DNA from: CAWAND01 sp963727915
Lineage (GTDB): Bacteria; Chloroflexota; Anaerolineae; Anaerolineales; E44-bin32
Assembly (NCBI GenBank): GCA_963727915.1
Contig: CAVSID010000003.1
Coordinates: 186,001 to 250,000 of the forward strand
DNA length: 64,000 nucleotides
Direction of reading: 5' to 3'
In this document: one piece after another, positions 63,829 through 64,000 of the stretch
How positions within the stretch are numbered: position 1 is the stretch's first letter
Layout: each line of letters starts with the position of its first letter
Position numbers and translations under genes: made by a program
Notes under the pieces: model-generated
What the model was told of the DNA's origin: nothing
The model's input: the letters and a program-made list of their open reading frames with translations, nothing else
Databases searched by the model: none

Positions 63829-64000
63829 ATGTTCAGAAACTAACCCTGGCCGCCTCAATCCTTATCGTGGCTTCGCTCGCCCTGACGGCTTGCGCCCCCG
63901 CCGCCACGCCCGCCCCAGCCGACAGCGGTGGCGGAGCGAGTGTTGAGCAGCCAACATCGCCTCCCGCCAGCGATGGCGGCGGCGAAACCATGCCCGCCCA
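63829..64000 (+). CDS. Lipoprotein, N-terminal part (continues beyond the window; frameshift at codon 4)
   Basis: ATG 63829 follows AAGGAGGGGAGATT. The written frame stops at codon 5 (MFRN then TAA), but adding one base in the A-run near 63838 gives MFRKLTLAASILIVASLALT and the lipobox TAC, then an Ala/Pro/Gly/Ser-rich linker running to the window end. This leader type is common on ABC-transporter substrate-binding lipoproteins of Anaerolineae. The mature domain is outside the window. Confidence 0.65.

Noticed and set aside
1..64000. CRISPR arrays, insertion sequences, integrases and prophage genes
   Set aside because: No regularly spaced repeats, transposase or phage structural motifs were seen on either strand.

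Overview
This is a GC-rich chromosomal segment, most likely from a Chloroflexota bacterium (Anaerolineae or a related class), probably assembled from error-prone long reads or a metagenome. Pointers to that group are short lipoprotein leaders followed by Ala/Pro/Thr-rich linkers, DUF6483 and DUF4173 proteins, an ECF42/DGPF cluster, a flavin-dependent LLM oxidoreductase, and a SHMT-GcvT fusion. The assignment is an inference from gene content. No phage, insertion sequence or CRISPR array was found. About half of the genes are split by single-base frameshifts, densest at 29-43 kb. Reading frames rejoin cleanly across these breaks, so I treat them as one gene each and regard most breaks as sequence errors.

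Layout. 0-4 kb: a lipoprotein leaving the window, a fused FtcD-FchA folate enzyme and a CapA-like lipoprotein. 3.6-8.6 kb: a TetR-controlled export operon (TetR, ABC-2 permease, HlyD adaptor, two ATPases) with a palindromic operator. 8.6-17.2 kb: membrane proteins, PHP phosphoesterase, lysS, greA, PIG-L deacetylase, Hsp20, a cyclic-nucleotide-domain PP2C phosphatase and tRNA-Lys. 17.7-23.3 kb: a GT39-like glycosyltransferase and an ECF42 cluster (SRPBCC, two YCII proteins, DUF4287, VOC). 23.3-28.2 kb: a redox operon (PepSY-like secreted protein, Gly-rich membrane protein, ApbE, ferric-reductase-like membrane protein) divergent from an OmpR/HK pair. 28-43 kb: secreted and redox proteins including a phosphodiester glycosidase, a DUF4173 membrane protein, an AhpD-like candidate selenoprotein, an LLM oxidoreductase, a large ExeM/NucH nuclease and a trypsin-like protease. 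43-50 kb: small membrane proteins, an orphan Flp pilin, a SHMT-GcvT fusion, an M1 peptidase and tRNA-Val. 50-64 kb: RpiR regulator, methyltransferase, FAH-family enzyme, dCTP deaminase, DUF423, a MoxR-VWA pair, MFS transporter, pseudo-receiver/DUF309 protein, a DAO oxidoreductase, a glycosyltransferase, an M48 protease, an M29 aminopeptidase and the start of a lipoprotein.

Four signals deserve attention. (1) The AhpD-like gene at 32795-33362 has an in-frame TGA exactly where the second cysteine of its CxxC motif belongs. It is followed by a hairpin whose GGTCT loop sits at the same distance from the TGA as in the E. coli fdhF SECIS element. (2) At least five sites match the Rex redox-repressor operator TTGTGAA-N4-TTCACAA, several of them upstream of genes. 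(3) The secreted nuclease and the secreted protease share an identical 21-bp box placed identically relative to -35/-10 elements. (4) The serine hydroxymethyltransferase and the glycine-cleavage T-protein appear to be one polypeptide with an extra middle domain.
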